A stretch of DNA of 52,073 nucleotides, from the NCBI GenBank assembly GCA_945889625.1, contig CAMDCE010000035.1, positions 1-52,073 of the forward strand, in the 5' to 3' direction. The notes under the pieces were generated by a model that was given only the letters and a program-made list of their open reading frames with translations, ran no database searches and was not told the DNA's origin. Of the stretch, positions 39,877 to 49,791 are shown piece by piece. A program made the position numbers and the translations under genes. Position 1 is the stretch's first letter. Each line of letters opens with the position of its first letter. Source of the stretch: Asaia bogorensis (lineage in GTDB: Bacteria; Pseudomonadota; Alphaproteobacteria; Reyranellales; Reyranellaceae).

Positions 39877-40923
39877 GTGCCCGACTCGCCCCTCACCGTT
39901 CCCGCCGCCCCCGGCAACGCGCCCGGTAACGCCCTCGACCGCCAGCTCGTCTCCCAGCGGGCGCGCCGGCCGGCCGACCCGTTGCTGTCGCTGGTGGTGC
40001 CGGTGCTCAACGAGGAAGAGTCGATCGACATCTTCCTCGCTTCCGTCATGCCGTTCCTCGACGGCGCCGGATTGCGCTTCGAGGTCGTGTTTGTGAACGA
40101 CGGCTCGCGCGACAATACGCTGGGCCACCTGCTCGACCGCGGCCTGCGCGACCGCCGCCTGCGGGTCGTCAACCTGTCGCGCAACTTCGGCAAGGAGGCG
40201 GCGCTGACCGCCGGCATCGACCATGCCCGCGGCGACGTGCTGATCCCGATGGACATCGACCTGCAGGACCCGCCCGAGCTGATCGGCCGGTTCATCGAAC
40301 GCTGGCGCGAGGGCTACGACATCGTCTACGGCGTGCGCAGTGCGCGCGACTCCGACACCCCGGCCAAGCGCGTCTCGGCCGGCTGGTTCTACTGGGTGTT
40401 CAATTCGATGTCGCCGGTGCGCATTCCCGCCCATGCCGGCGATTTCCGCCTGGTCGACCGGCGCGCCATCGAGGTGCTGCGCCAGTTGCCGGAGCGCAAC
40501 CGGTTCATGAAGGGCCTGTTCGCCTGGGTCGGCTTCAATGCCATCGGCATCGCCTACGAGCGCCCGCAGCGCGCCGCCGGCTCGAGCAAATTCAACCTGT
40601 GGCGGCTGTGGAACTTCGCGCTCGACGGCGTGGTGAGCTTCTCGACCGTGCCGCTCAGGGCCTCGTTCTACATCGGCGTGGCGATCGCGGCCGTCTCCGT
40701 GCTCTACGCTTTGTTCATCGTGACGCGCGTGCTGCTGTTCGGCATCGACACGCCGGGCTACGCCTCGCTGTTGATCGCCGTGCTGCTGATGGGCGCCATC
40801 CAGCTGTTGTCGCTCGGCGTCATCGGCGAGTATCTCGGCCGCCTCTTCCTCGAGGTCAAAGGCCGGCCGATCTACGTCGTCGAAGGCGTCTATGAAGAAG
40901 GCGCCCCGCGCCCGCCGGCCTGA
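39877..40923 (+). CDS. Family 2 glycosyltransferase, DPM1/ArnC-like, membrane-anchored
   Basis: A 348-residue polyprenyl-phosphate-type glycosyltransferase. LLSLVVPVLNEEESID opens the GT-A fold, FVNDGSRDNTL is the nucleotide-binding loop, DIDLQDPPE the D-x-D-equivalent; RNRFMKGLFAWVGF and SSKFNLWRLW follow. Two C-terminal membrane helices (about 255-300, ending FLEVKGRPIYVVEGVYEEG). GTG start. It probably loads a sugar onto undecaprenyl-phosphate. The methyltransferase gene begins directly after its stop. Confidence 0.9.
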   Translation: MPDSPLTVPAAPGNAPGNALDRQLVSQRARRPADPLLSLVVPVLNEEESIDIFLASVMPFLDGAGLRFEVVFVNDGSRDNTLGHLLDRGLRDRRLRVVNLSRNFGKEAALTAGIDHARGDVLIPMDIDLQDPPELIGRFIERWREGYDIVYGVRSARDSDTPAKRVSAGWFYWVFNSMSPVRIPAHAGDFRLVDRRAIEVLRQLPERNRFMKGLFAWVGFNAIGIAYERPQRAAGSSKFNLWRLWNFALDGVVSFSTVPLRASFYIGVAIAAVSVLYALFIVTRVLLFGIDTPGYASLLIAVLLMGAIQLLSLGVIGEYLGRLFLEVKGRPIYVVEGVYEEGAPRPPA

Positions 40924-41628
40924 ATGGACCTCAAGGAAGAGGACATCCTCGGCGCTGAAATCGGCCAGCACTGGTACTACCGCTCCAAGGCCGCCGCCTT
41001 GCGCCGCGCCGTAGCCCGGTTGAGGCCGCGCCGCCTGCTCGACGTCGGCGCGGGTTCGGGTTTCTTCTCGCGTCACCTGCTGGCCGAGGGCGGCGCCGAG
41101 AGCGCGCTGTGCGTCGACACCGGCTACGCCCGCGAATATGACGACAGCGTCGCCGGCAAGCCGGTGCTCTATCGCCGCGACTGCGGCCCGACCGACTGCG
41201 ATCTCGTGCTGATGATGGACGTGCTGGAGCATGTCGACGACGACCGCGGCCTGATCCGGCACTATGCCGAAAAGGTGCCGGGCGGCGCGCATTTCCTGGT
41301 GACGGTGCCGGCCTTCCGCTTCCTGTGGAGCGGCCACGACGTCTTCCTCGAGCACAAGCGCCGCTATCGCCTCGGCGAGATCGAGGCGACGCTGGGCGAC
41401 GCCGGCCTCGCGATCGTCCACGGCGCGTACTATTTCGGCCTGGTCTTTCCGCTGGCCGCGGCGGTGCGGCTGGCGACGCGCGGCGACACGGAGCCCCGGA
41501 GCAGCCTCAAGAAGCACGGTGCGCTCGCCAACGGCATCCTGTCGGCGGTGTGCGCCGCCGAGCTGCCGCTGTTTGCGGTCAACCGGCTGGCCGGCCTGTC
41601 GGCCTTCGTGCTGGCAAAGAAACCCTAG
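40924..41628 (+). CDS. Class I methyltransferase in the glycosyltransferase operon
   Basis: A 234-residue SAM methyltransferase. RRLLDVGAGSGFFSRHLL is motif I, CDLVLMMDVLEHVDDDRGLIRHY motif II/III with the UbiG-like L-x-H block, FLVTVPAFRFLWSGHDVFLEHKRRY the substrate side. The C-terminus is hydrophobic (GLVFPLAAAVRLAT, NGILSAVCAAELPLFAV), suggesting membrane association and a lipid-linked substrate. Abuts the glycosyltransferase stop. Its stop and that of the minus-strand gene share the palindrome CTAG at 41625-41628. Confidence 0.87.
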   Translation: MDLKEEDILGAEIGQHWYYRSKAAALRRAVARLRPRRLLDVGAGSGFFSRHLLAEGGAESALCVDTGYAREYDDSVAGKPVLYRRDCGPTDCDLVLMMDVLEHVDDDRGLIRHYAEKVPGGAHFLVTVPAFRFLWSGHDVFLEHKRRYRLGEIEATLGDAGLAIVHGAYYFGLVFPLAAAVRLATRGDTEPRSSLKKHGALANGILSAVCAAELPLFAVNRLAGLSAFVLAKKP

Positions 41629-42749
41629 GACGCCGCCGCCGCGATGTCCTTGGATCCGATGCGGCGGCGCCTGGCGTTGATCTCGCGCAGCACCACCAGC
41701 ATCTCCTCGGCCACGATATCGCCCGGGATGCCATCGCCCTCGGCCTCGAGCTCCTTCATGTCGACCCACACGGCGTAAAGCGGTGCGGTGCGTGAGGTGA
41801 TGATGCCGGCATGCAGCAGCGTCTTGATCAGGACGCGGAAGATGTTGGTGCTTTCCTTGAGCTGGGCGCGGCGGTCGTCGTCGCTGAAGCTCTCCCGCAC
41901 CGCGTCGCGCACCCACTGCCAGTCGAGCCCGTACTTGGCGTAGATCACCTGCTTCTGCTCGGCGTTGATCAGGTTGAACAGCAGCATCTGGAAGAGCTGC
42001 GCCGACCAGTCCTCGACCTTCTTGTGCTCGTCGGGGCTGAGATGGCCGATGGTCTTGGCCGCCCATAGCCGGCCGAAGCGATGATGGAAGGCCTCGTCGC
42101 TCATCACGAGCTGGACCAGCCGGCGCAGCACCGGGTCGTTGGTCTTGGCGTTCAGCGTCGCGAACGAGCCCATCGCCAGGCCCTCGATCAGCATCTGCAT
42201 GCCGACGATCTTCTTGTAGACCTCCTGCGTGCTCACCAGATCATTGAGCACGGTGGCGATGGTCGGTCCGACGGGGAGCGGCGCCCCCCAGCGCTTGGCG
42301 ATGTAGCGGGTGAAGCCCGCGACGTGGCGGGCCTCCTCGCGCGCCTGGTTGGCGGCATATTCCTGGGCGCCCGGGTCGAGCAGGATGTGGCACAGGCTGG
42401 CCGACAGCGAGAGGGCCCCCTGCTCGCCATGCAGCAGGTTGGAGGTCGACCAGTGCGTCACGTCGTTGGCGAGCTGGATCTTCTGGCCGTCGTCCAGCCG
42501 CTCGGCGACCGCGCTCTTGAGCTCGACCACCATGTCGAGCGGCACGATCGGCGTCTGGGACATGTCGAACGGCAGGTCGTAGTCGATGTACGCCTTGTCC
42601 ATCGGGTCCCAGAAATGGTCGTGGGTGGCCGAAATGATGCCGTCGAAGGCATCGCTGCGGCGGCCATAACGCGGCACTTCCAGCATCGCCGGGAAATCTT
42701 CCGGGGCGACGGTGTCATAGGCCTTGTCGTAGGTGATCTGTTGGGCCAT
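41625..42749 (-). CDS. Ferritin-like diiron oxygenase-like protein
   Basis: A 374-residue four-helix-bundle protein with a full set of diiron ligands in order: Glu109 (LLHGEQGAL), E-x-x-H at 139-142 ([12 protein letters not shown]), Glu189 ([11 protein letters not shown]) and E-x-x-H at 219-222 ([10 protein letters not shown]). This is the layout of AurF-type N-oxygenases and ribonucleotide-reductase-like oxidases. Substrate unknown. GTCCAACGGGAGG precedes its ATG on the minus strand. Divergent from purC, 142 bases between starts. Confidence 0.85.
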   Translation of the reverse strand: MAQQITYDKAYDTVAPEDFPAMLEVPRYGRRSDAFDGIISATHDHFWDPMDKAYIDYDLPFDMSQTPIVPLDMVVELKSAVAERLDDGQKIQLANDVTHWSTSNLLHGEQGALSLSASLCHILLDPGAQEYAANQAREEARHVAGFTRYIAKRWGAPLPVGPTIATVLNDLVSTQEVYKKIVGMQMLIEGLAMGSFATLNAKTNDPVLRRLVQLVMSDEAFHHRFGRLWAAKTIGHLSPDEHKKVEDWSAQLFQMLLFNLINAEQKQVIYAKYGLDWQWVRDAVRESFSDDDRRAQLKESTNIFRVLIKTLLHAGIITSRTAPLYAVWVDMKELEAEGDGIPGDIVAEEMLVVLREINARRRRIGSKDIAAAAS

Positions 42750-42891
42750 GTGGGGCCTCCCGTTGGACGTCGAATATGACGGTTGCGTCACCTTTTTCAA
42801 TGGATTTTTCCCCAGTCCCGGCGCATGGGACTTCCGCCATATTCCGCCCCAGTGGCGGGGGGCCCCAGCGTCGCCCGCACAGGAGTACTCG

Positions 42892-43656
42892 ATGTCCCGC
42901 CGCCGACGCATCTACGAGGGCAAGTCCAAGACCTTGTTCGAGGGACCCGAGCCCGGGACGATCGTCCAGTCGTTCAAGGACGACGCCACTGCATTCAACA
43001 ACCAGAAGAAAGGCACGATCGCCGGCAAAGGGGTGATCAACAACCGCATTTCCGAGTTCCTGATGACCAAGCTCGGCGAGATCGGCGTGCCGACCCATTT
43101 CATCCGCCGGCTCAACATGCGCGACCAGCTGATCCGCCAGGTCGAGATCATCCCGCTCGAGATCGTGGTGCGCAACGTCGCGGCCGGCTCGTTCGCCAAG
43201 CGCTTCGGCGTCGAGGAGGGCACGCAGCTGCCGCGCTCGATCATGGAGTTCTTCTACAAGAACGACGCGCTGGGCGACCCCATGGTCACCGAGGAGCACA
43301 TCACCGCCTTCGGCTGGGCGACGCCGCAGGACCTCGACGACATCGTGGCGCTGACCTTGCGCGTCAACGACTTCCTGTTCGGTCTGTTCCTCGGCTGCGG
43401 CATCAAGCTGATCGACTTCAAGATCGAGTTCGGCCGCCTCTATGAGGAGGAGATGGTCCGCATCGTGCTTGCCGACGAGATCAGCCCCGATTCGTGCCGG
43501 CTGTGGGATCTCAGGACCAACGAGAAGATGGACAAGGACCGTTTCCGCCGCGACCTCGGCAAGGTCGAGGAAGCCTACCAGGAGGTGGCGCGGCGGCTCG
43601 GCATCCTGATCGACCAGGGACCGGGCGACGTGCGCGGGCCCACCACACTCCAGTAG
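42892..43656 (+). CDS. purC: SAICAR synthase
   Basis: A 254-residue phosphoribosylaminoimidazole-succinocarboxamide synthase (purine step 7, joins aspartate to CAIR with ATP). [56 protein letters not shown] and [13 protein letters not shown] are the conserved blocks. AGGAG lies 8 bases before the ATG. First gene of purC-purS-purQ-purL. Confidence 0.96.
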   Translation: MSRRRRIYEGKSKTLFEGPEPGTIVQSFKDDATAFNNQKKGTIAGKGVINNRISEFLMTKLGEIGVPTHFIRRLNMRDQLIRQVEIIPLEIVVRNVAAGSFAKRFGVEEGTQLPRSIMEFFYKNDALGDPMVTEEHITAFGWATPQDLDDIVALTLRVNDFLFGLFLGCGIKLIDFKIEFGRLYEEEMVRIVLADEISPDSCRLWDLRTNEKMDKDRFRRDLGKVEEAYQEVARRLGILIDQGPGDVRGPTTLQ

Positions 43657-43678
43657 CGACGCTGCAGTAAGAGGCGAA

Positions 43679-43921
43679 ATGAAAGCCAGAGTTCATGTGA
43701 CGCTGAAGAACGGCGTGCTCGACCCCCAAGGCAAGGCCATCGGACATTCTCTCAATCGCCTGGGCTTCGCGGAAGTGGGCGACGTCCGCCAAGGCAAGTT
43801 CATCGAACTGGAACTGGCCGAGACCGACAAGGCCAAGGCCAAGGCGCGGCTCGAGGACATGTGCAAGAAGTTGCTCGCCAACACCGTGATCGAGAACTAC
43901 TCGATCGAGCTGGTGGGCTAG
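43679..43921 (+). CDS. purS: FGAM synthase subunit PurS
   Basis: An 80-residue subunit that joins PurQ and the small-type PurL into the FGAM synthase complex. KARVHVTLKNGVLDPQGKAIGHSLNRLGF and GKFIELEL are typical. ATG with AAGAGG before it, 22 bases after purC. A palindromic element separates it from purQ. Confidence 0.95.
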   Translation: MKARVHVTLKNGVLDPQGKAIGHSLNRLGFAEVGDVRQGKFIELELAETDKAKAKARLEDMCKKLLANTVIENYSIELVG

Positions 43922-43941
43922 ATGGCGCCGAACACCCTTAT

Positions 43942-44039
43942 CCTGAGGAGCGCGCGCAGCGCGCGTCTCGAAGGATGGGCAACAAACATGGTGCACGTTT
44001 CCACCCTTCGAGACTCGCTCCTTCGGAGCGCTCCTCAGG
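43942..44039. repeat. Long inverted repeat between purS and purQ
   Basis: CCTGAGGAGCGC (43942-43953) pairs with GCGCTCCTCAGG (44028-44039), and CGTCTCGAAGGATGGG pairs with CCACCCTTCGAGACTCG, making a near-full hairpin with loop about 43980-44000. It sits inside the purine operon, so it could modulate expression of purQ-purL relative to purC-purS, or be a mobile repeat of the kind called REP/RPE. Confidence 0.75.
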
Positions 44040-44070
44040 GTGAGGCCTTTGGGCGTGAGGGCAGACAAAG

Positions 44071-44768
44071 ATGAAGGCGGCCGTTCTGGTTTTTCCCGGC
44101 TCCAATCGCGAAGGCGACGTGGCGCAGGCGATCGAGCTGGTGACGGGCCAGAAGCCCGCCATGGTCTGGCACGGCGACGGCGACTTCGCCAAGGCCGACC
44201 TGATCGTCGTGCCGGGCGGCTTCTCCTACGGCGATTATCTGCGCTGCGGCGCCATGGCGGCGCAGTCGCCCGTGATGGCCGAAGTCAAGCGCCGCGCCGG
44301 GCAAGGCGTGCCGGTGCTGGCGATCTGCAACGGCTTCCAGATCGCCGCCGAAGCGGGCCTGTTGCCGGGCGTGCTGATGCGCAACGCCCACCTGAAGTTC
44401 GTCTGCGCCGACGTCCACCTCAAGGTCGAGACCAGCCAGAGCCTGTTCACCAACCGCTACCAGGCCGGCCAGGTGATCCGCGTCCCGGTGGCGCATGCCG
44501 AGGGTAATTATTTCGCCGACAACGACACGTTGAAGCGCATCGAGGATCGCGGCCAGGTGGCGTTCCGCTACTGCGCCGCCGACGGCACGGTCGACGGCCC
44601 CCTGGGTAAAGCGGGAAATCCCAACGGCTCGATCCGCAACATCGCCGGCGTGTTCAACGAGACCAAGACGGTGATGGGGCTGATGCCCCATCCGGAGAAT
44701 GCGGTCGAGCCGATGTTCGGCGGCTCGGACGGCAAGGCCTTGTTCGAAGGCCTGGTCGAGGCGCTCTC

Positions 44769-44772
<4 letters not shown>
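44071..44772 (+). CDS. purQ: FGAM synthase glutaminase subunit PurQ
   Basis: A 233-residue class I glutamine amidotransferase supplying ammonia to Pur[19 protein letters not shown], the nucleophile Cys in [12 protein letters not shown], and the His-x-Glu of [12 protein letters not shown] near the C-terminus are present. Starts ATG after GACAAAG; the GTGA overlap with purL couples them. Confidence 0.96.
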
Positions 44773-47024
<2,252 letters not shown>

Positions 47025-47052
47025 CCACTGAATAATCTGGGGAAACCAAGCC

Positions 47053-47289
47053 ATGCCGATGGAAGCCTCCGACATCATCCGCCTGATCAAGCAGGGCATC
47101 CCCGGCGCCGAGGTCGAGATCCAGGACCTCGCCGGCGACGGCGACCATTACGCCGCCACGGTCATTTCCACAGCCTTTGCCGGCAAATCGAAGATCCAGC
47201 AGCACCAGATGGTCTATGGCGCACTGGGCGACCGCATGGGCGGCGTGCTCCATGCGCTCAAGTTGACCACCATGGCGCAAAAGCCCTGA
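47053..47289 (+). CDS. bolA: BolA-family protein
   Basis: A 78-residue BolA/YrbA-type protein: SDIIRLIKQGIPGAEVEIQDLAGDGDHYAATVISTAFAGKSKIQQHQMVYGAL includes the usual H-x-x-(V/I)-x(5)-F-x-G-x-S block and the His of QQHQ. It binds monothiol glutaredoxins and takes part in iron-sulfur cluster handling. 28 bases after purL, followed by grxD. Confidence 0.93.
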   Translation: MPMEASDIIRLIKQGIPGAEVEIQDLAGDGDHYAATVISTAFAGKSKIQQHQMVYGALGDRMGGVLHALKLTTMAQKP

Positions 47290-47325
47290 CCCCCCTATAT
47301 TGAAGGTCAAATCCGCACCCCCGAT

Positions 47326-47340
47326 CCCCTTTCAAAGGGG
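47326..47340. promoter_or_regulatory. Small hairpin before grxD
   Basis: CCCCTTTCAAAGGGG is a perfect palindrome 18 bases before the grxD ATG, next to its ribosome site (CAGGAG). Could affect translation or processing. Confidence 0.4.
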
Positions 47341-47357
47341 GGCTTCAGGAGATTGAC

Positions 47358-47699
47358 ATGAGCGACCCTCAGGTGTTTGAGCGCATCCGCGACGAGATCG
47401 GCAAGAACGACGTGCTGCTGTTCATGAAGGGCACGCCGGTGTTCCCGCAGTGCGGCTTCTCGGCCGCCGTCGTTGAGGTGCTGAGCGAGCTCGGCGTGAA
47501 GTTCAACAGCGTGAACATCCTCGTCGATCCGGAAATTCGCCAGGGCATCAAGGAATTCAGCCAGTGGCCGACGATCCCGCAGCTCTACGTCAAGGGCGAG
47601 TTCGTGGGCGGCTGCGACATCATCCGCGAGATGGCCGAGACCGGCGAGCTGGCTCAGCTCTTCAAGGACAAGGGCGTTACGCTGGCAAACGCGGCTTAG
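47358..47699 (+). CDS. grxD: Monothiol glutaredoxin, CGFS type
   Basis: A 113-residue Grx4-type glutaredoxin. LLFMKGTPVFPQCGFSAAVVEVL has the CGFS site at 32-35 (cluster-binding Cys32), followed by NILVDPEIRQGIKEFSQWPTIPQLYVKGEFVGGCDII. It ligates a [2Fe-2S] cluster with BolA. The order purL-bolA-grxD is common in alphaproteobacteria. Confidence 0.95.
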   Translation: MSDPQVFERIRDEIGKNDVLLFMKGTPVFPQCGFSAAVVEVLSELGVKFNSVNILVDPEIRQGIKEFSQWPTIPQLYVKGEFVGGCDIIREMAETGELAQLFKDKGVTLANAA

Positions 47700-47743
47700 C
47701 GCGTTCCGAAGGAACGCGACGGCGGGAGCCTTGCAGGCGGCGC

Positions 47744-48508
47744 CTACCCAAAGGCGTACGACGCCATCGAGAGATTTCCCAGGGTGAAGCTGCGATGGAG
47801 CGCGCGTCCGCGTGCGCCCTCGCCTGCCGCGCCGAACGCCACATGCAGCGGCAGGAAATGCTCGTCGGTGGGATGCGCCATGCCGGCATTCGGCGCCCCG
47901 GTGCGATAGTCGGCAAGGGCTGCCTCGTCGCCCTTCTCCAAAGTCTCGGCCAGCCAGTCGTCGAATTCCGACGCCCATGGCTCGGGTTCGGACTCCCCGC
48001 CGCCGCGCACCAGGGCGCGCAGATTGTGCGTGGCGCTGCCGCTGCCCATCACCAGGATGCCCTCCTCGCGCAAGCCGCTGAGCTTGCGGCCGAGCGCGAT
48101 GTGATGGGCCGGGTCGAGATGCGGCTGGACCGAGAGCTGGAAGATCGGGATATCGGCTTCGGGCCAGCCCAGCATGGCCGGCACCCAGGCGCCGTGATCG
48201 AGGCCGCGATGGTGGTCGTGCACCGCGCCGACGAGCTTGGCCACCCGCTCGGCCAGTTCCGGTGCGCCCGGCGCATCGTAGTGCAGGCGATAGAGCGCCT
48301 CGGGGAAACCGTAGAAATCGTGGATAGTCTCGGGCTTGCGGGCGAGCGAAACCGCCGGCGCCTCGGTGTCCCAGTGCGCCGAGACCGAGACGATCGCCGC
48401 GGGCCGCGGCACCTGCTGGCCGAGACTGGCGAGGAAGCGCCGCGCCGGCACATCCTGCAGGATCAGGGTCGGCGAACCGTGCGACACGAAGACAGTCGGC
48501 ATCGACAT
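47744..48508 (-). CDS. 4,5-DOPA dioxygenase extradiol-like (LigB family)
   Basis: A 254-residue class III extradiol dioxygenase-like protein of the YgiD/DODA group. PTVFVSHGSPTLI (His at 10), SAHWDTEAPAV, HDFYGFPEALYRLHYDAPG and the GSGSATHNLRAL block provide the zinc/iron His ligands; FSLQPHLDPAHHIALG-type sequence follows. ATG 48508 is chosen for GAGG nine bases upstream; a GTG fifteen bases earlier and an ATG at 48502 are alternatives. Single gene. Confidence 0.9.
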   Translation of the reverse strand: MSMPTVFVSHGSPTLILQDVPARRFLASLGQQVPRPAAIVSVSAHWDTEAPAVSLARKPETIHDFYGFPEALYRLHYDAPGAPELAERVAKLVGAVHDHHRGLDHGAWVPAMLGWPEADIPIFQLSVQPHLDPAHHIALGRKLSGLREEGILVMGSGSATHNLRALVRGGGESEPEPWASEFDDWLAETLEKGDEAALADYRTGAPNAGMAHPTDEHFLPLHVAFGAAGEGARGRALHRSFTLGNLSMASYAFG

Positions 48509-48686
48509 TGCTTTATTCCTCACGTCGCTCGTGGCGGCTTGTCTGCAATCGGGATTTTACACGAGGGGAAGCTAACATGCCCCGTGCCGGTGTGGCGGAA
48601 CATCACCAAGAAGAACTGACGCTCCCTCCCACGAGGACAGAGCGTCTGTTCCGCTGTTGAGGACACTCACGCGGCCTTGGCTGCGA

Positions 48687-49271
48687 CTACGCAGCCTTGG
48701 CAAGGGGTGCTGCCTGCCAGCGCTGGACGGCTTCGGCGACGCGCTTGCCGAGCGCCTCCATGGTGCGGAAGTCGCTGGCGGCGATGCCTTCGATGCCCTG
48801 GTCGGCATTGGCTTGCGCCATCGCGCCGATCGACGCGCCCAGGCGATTGAGGTCCTCGATCGAGCCCCTGGAGTGATTGAAGCCGCCCGGCAGGCCGAGA
48901 CCGACCCACACCATGCCGTGCTGCAGGGCGAGCGTCAGGAGCTGGTAGAGCGTGTTGTGCTTGTCGCCGTTCCACGACGCCGACGAGGTGAAGCCCGCCG
49001 CCAGCTTGTTGCGCCAGGCGCCTGACATCCAGCGCTTGGAGGTCCAGTCCTTGAACCTGGCGAACTCGGCCGAGACGCCGCCCATGTAGGTCGGGCTGCC
49101 GAAGATGAAGGCGTCGGCGGCATCCAGCTCGGCCTCGCGAGCCTCGGCTTCGGCAACCGGGATCAGGCTTACCTTGGTGCCCGGCACGGCTTGCGCGCCG
49201 GCAGCGACGGCCTCGGCGAGCGCCTTGGTGTGGCCGAAGCCGGAGTGATAGACGATGGCGACGTTGCTCAT
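48687..49271 (-). CDS. WrbA-like flavodoxin-family protein (NAD(P)H:quinone oxidoreductase type)
   Basis: A 194-residue flavodoxin-fold protein. VAIVYHSGFGHTKALAEAVAAGA is the FMN phosphate loop, FGSPTYMGGVSAEFARFKDW the flavin-ring loop and HGMVWVGLGLPGG the third loop. Likely reduces quinones by two electrons. TTGGAG precedes the ATG. Divergent from the HxlR gene with 146 bases between, containing a strong palindrome. Confidence 0.88.
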   Translation of the reverse strand: MSNVAIVYHSGFGHTKALAEAVAAGAQAVPGTKVSLIPVAEAEAREAELDAADAFIFGSPTYMGGVSAEFARFKDWTSKRWMSGAWRNKLAAGFTSSASWNGDKHNTLYQLLTLALQHGMVWVGLGLPGGFNHSRGSIEDLNRLGASIGAMAQANADQGIEGIAASDFRTMEALGKRVAEAVQRWQAAPLAKAA

Positions 49272-49295
49272 GATGTACTCCAATCCTTTGATTTC

Positions 49296-49326
49296 ACTAA
49301 GGAAAACCACTTGTGGTTTCCTTAGT
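49296..49326. promoter_or_regulatory. 31-base palindrome, candidate operator upstream of wrbA-like gene
   Basis: ACTAAGGAAA (49296-49305) is inverted at 49317-49326 and the inner ACCAC/GTGGT (49306-49310, 49313-49317) continues it, giving a nearly perfect hairpin with one extra A. It lies 25 bases upstream of the WrbA-like start. Either an HxlR operator or a leader hairpin. Confidence 0.6.
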
Positions 49327-49380
49327 TCGGTTGATTACCCAAAGTGACTGGAAACATTTGGGAAGCACGCTATATATTCG

Positions 49381-49408
49381 CCAGTAGGTACCTATTCGTA
49401 ACCACTGG
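49381..49408. promoter_or_regulatory. Candidate HxlR operator near its own start
   Basis: TAGGTACCTA (49385-49394) is a perfect palindrome; flanking CCAGT (49381-49385) and ACTGG (49404-49408) form an outer inverted pair. It is 10-37 bases before the HxlR ATG. TATATT at about 49373 could be a -10 element. Confidence 0.5.
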
Positions 49409-49417
49409 AATACTCAC

Positions 49418-49783
49418 ATGAGCCCTATTGAGCCCGCCAAGGAGAGCGTCTCCTGCCCCATGGACTTCATCCTGCGCATGCTGATGGGGCCATGGACGAC
49501 GTACATCCTCTACAACCTCAAGACCCACGGGCCGCAGCGCTTCGGCGAATTGAAGCGCCGCGTGGCCGGAGTGTCGGCCAAGATGTTGACCGAGCGCCTG
49601 CGCACCCTGGAAGGCGCGGGCCTGGTAACGCGCGACTATGAGGCGACGATCCCGCCCAAGGTCACCTATTCGCTGACCAAGCGCGGCCACGAGCTCGACG
49701 ACGTGCTGGGTCGGCTGGCCGAGATCGGCATCCGCTGGGAGGCCGAGGACGCCGCCGTGCGTTCGCTGAAGGCCGCGGAATAA
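49418..49783 (+). CDS. HxlR-family redox-type transcriptional regulator
   Basis: A 121-residue winged-helix HxlR protein: SCPMDFILRMLMGPWTTYILYNLKTHGPQRFGELKRRVAGVSAKMLTERLRTLEGAGLV is the HTH domain and YSLTKRGHELDDVL the wing and helix. The N-terminal Cys13 is the single conserved Cys used by YodB/HypR-type members to sense electrophiles and quinones. With the divergent WrbA-like gene, a quinone response is the likely job. Dimer, cytoplasmic. Confidence 0.9.
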   Translation: MSPIEPAKESVSCPMDFILRMLMGPWTTYILYNLKTHGPQRFGELKRRVAGVSAKMLTERLRTLEGAGLVTRDYEATIPPKVTYSLTKRGHELDDVLGRLAEIGIRWEAEDAAVRSLKAAE

Positions 49784-49791
49784 TCCCGGCG

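Noticed and set aside
39106..42066. A 986-codon minus-strand open frame
   Set aside because: It is antisense to well-recognised genes (dehydratase, glycosyltransferase, methyltransferase) and has His/Arg/Gln-rich low-complexity translation, as long GC-rich antisense frames do.
48590..48690. A short plus-strand peptide MPRAGVAEHHQEEL
   Set aside because: Only 14 codons, no clear ribosome site and no conservation evidence available.
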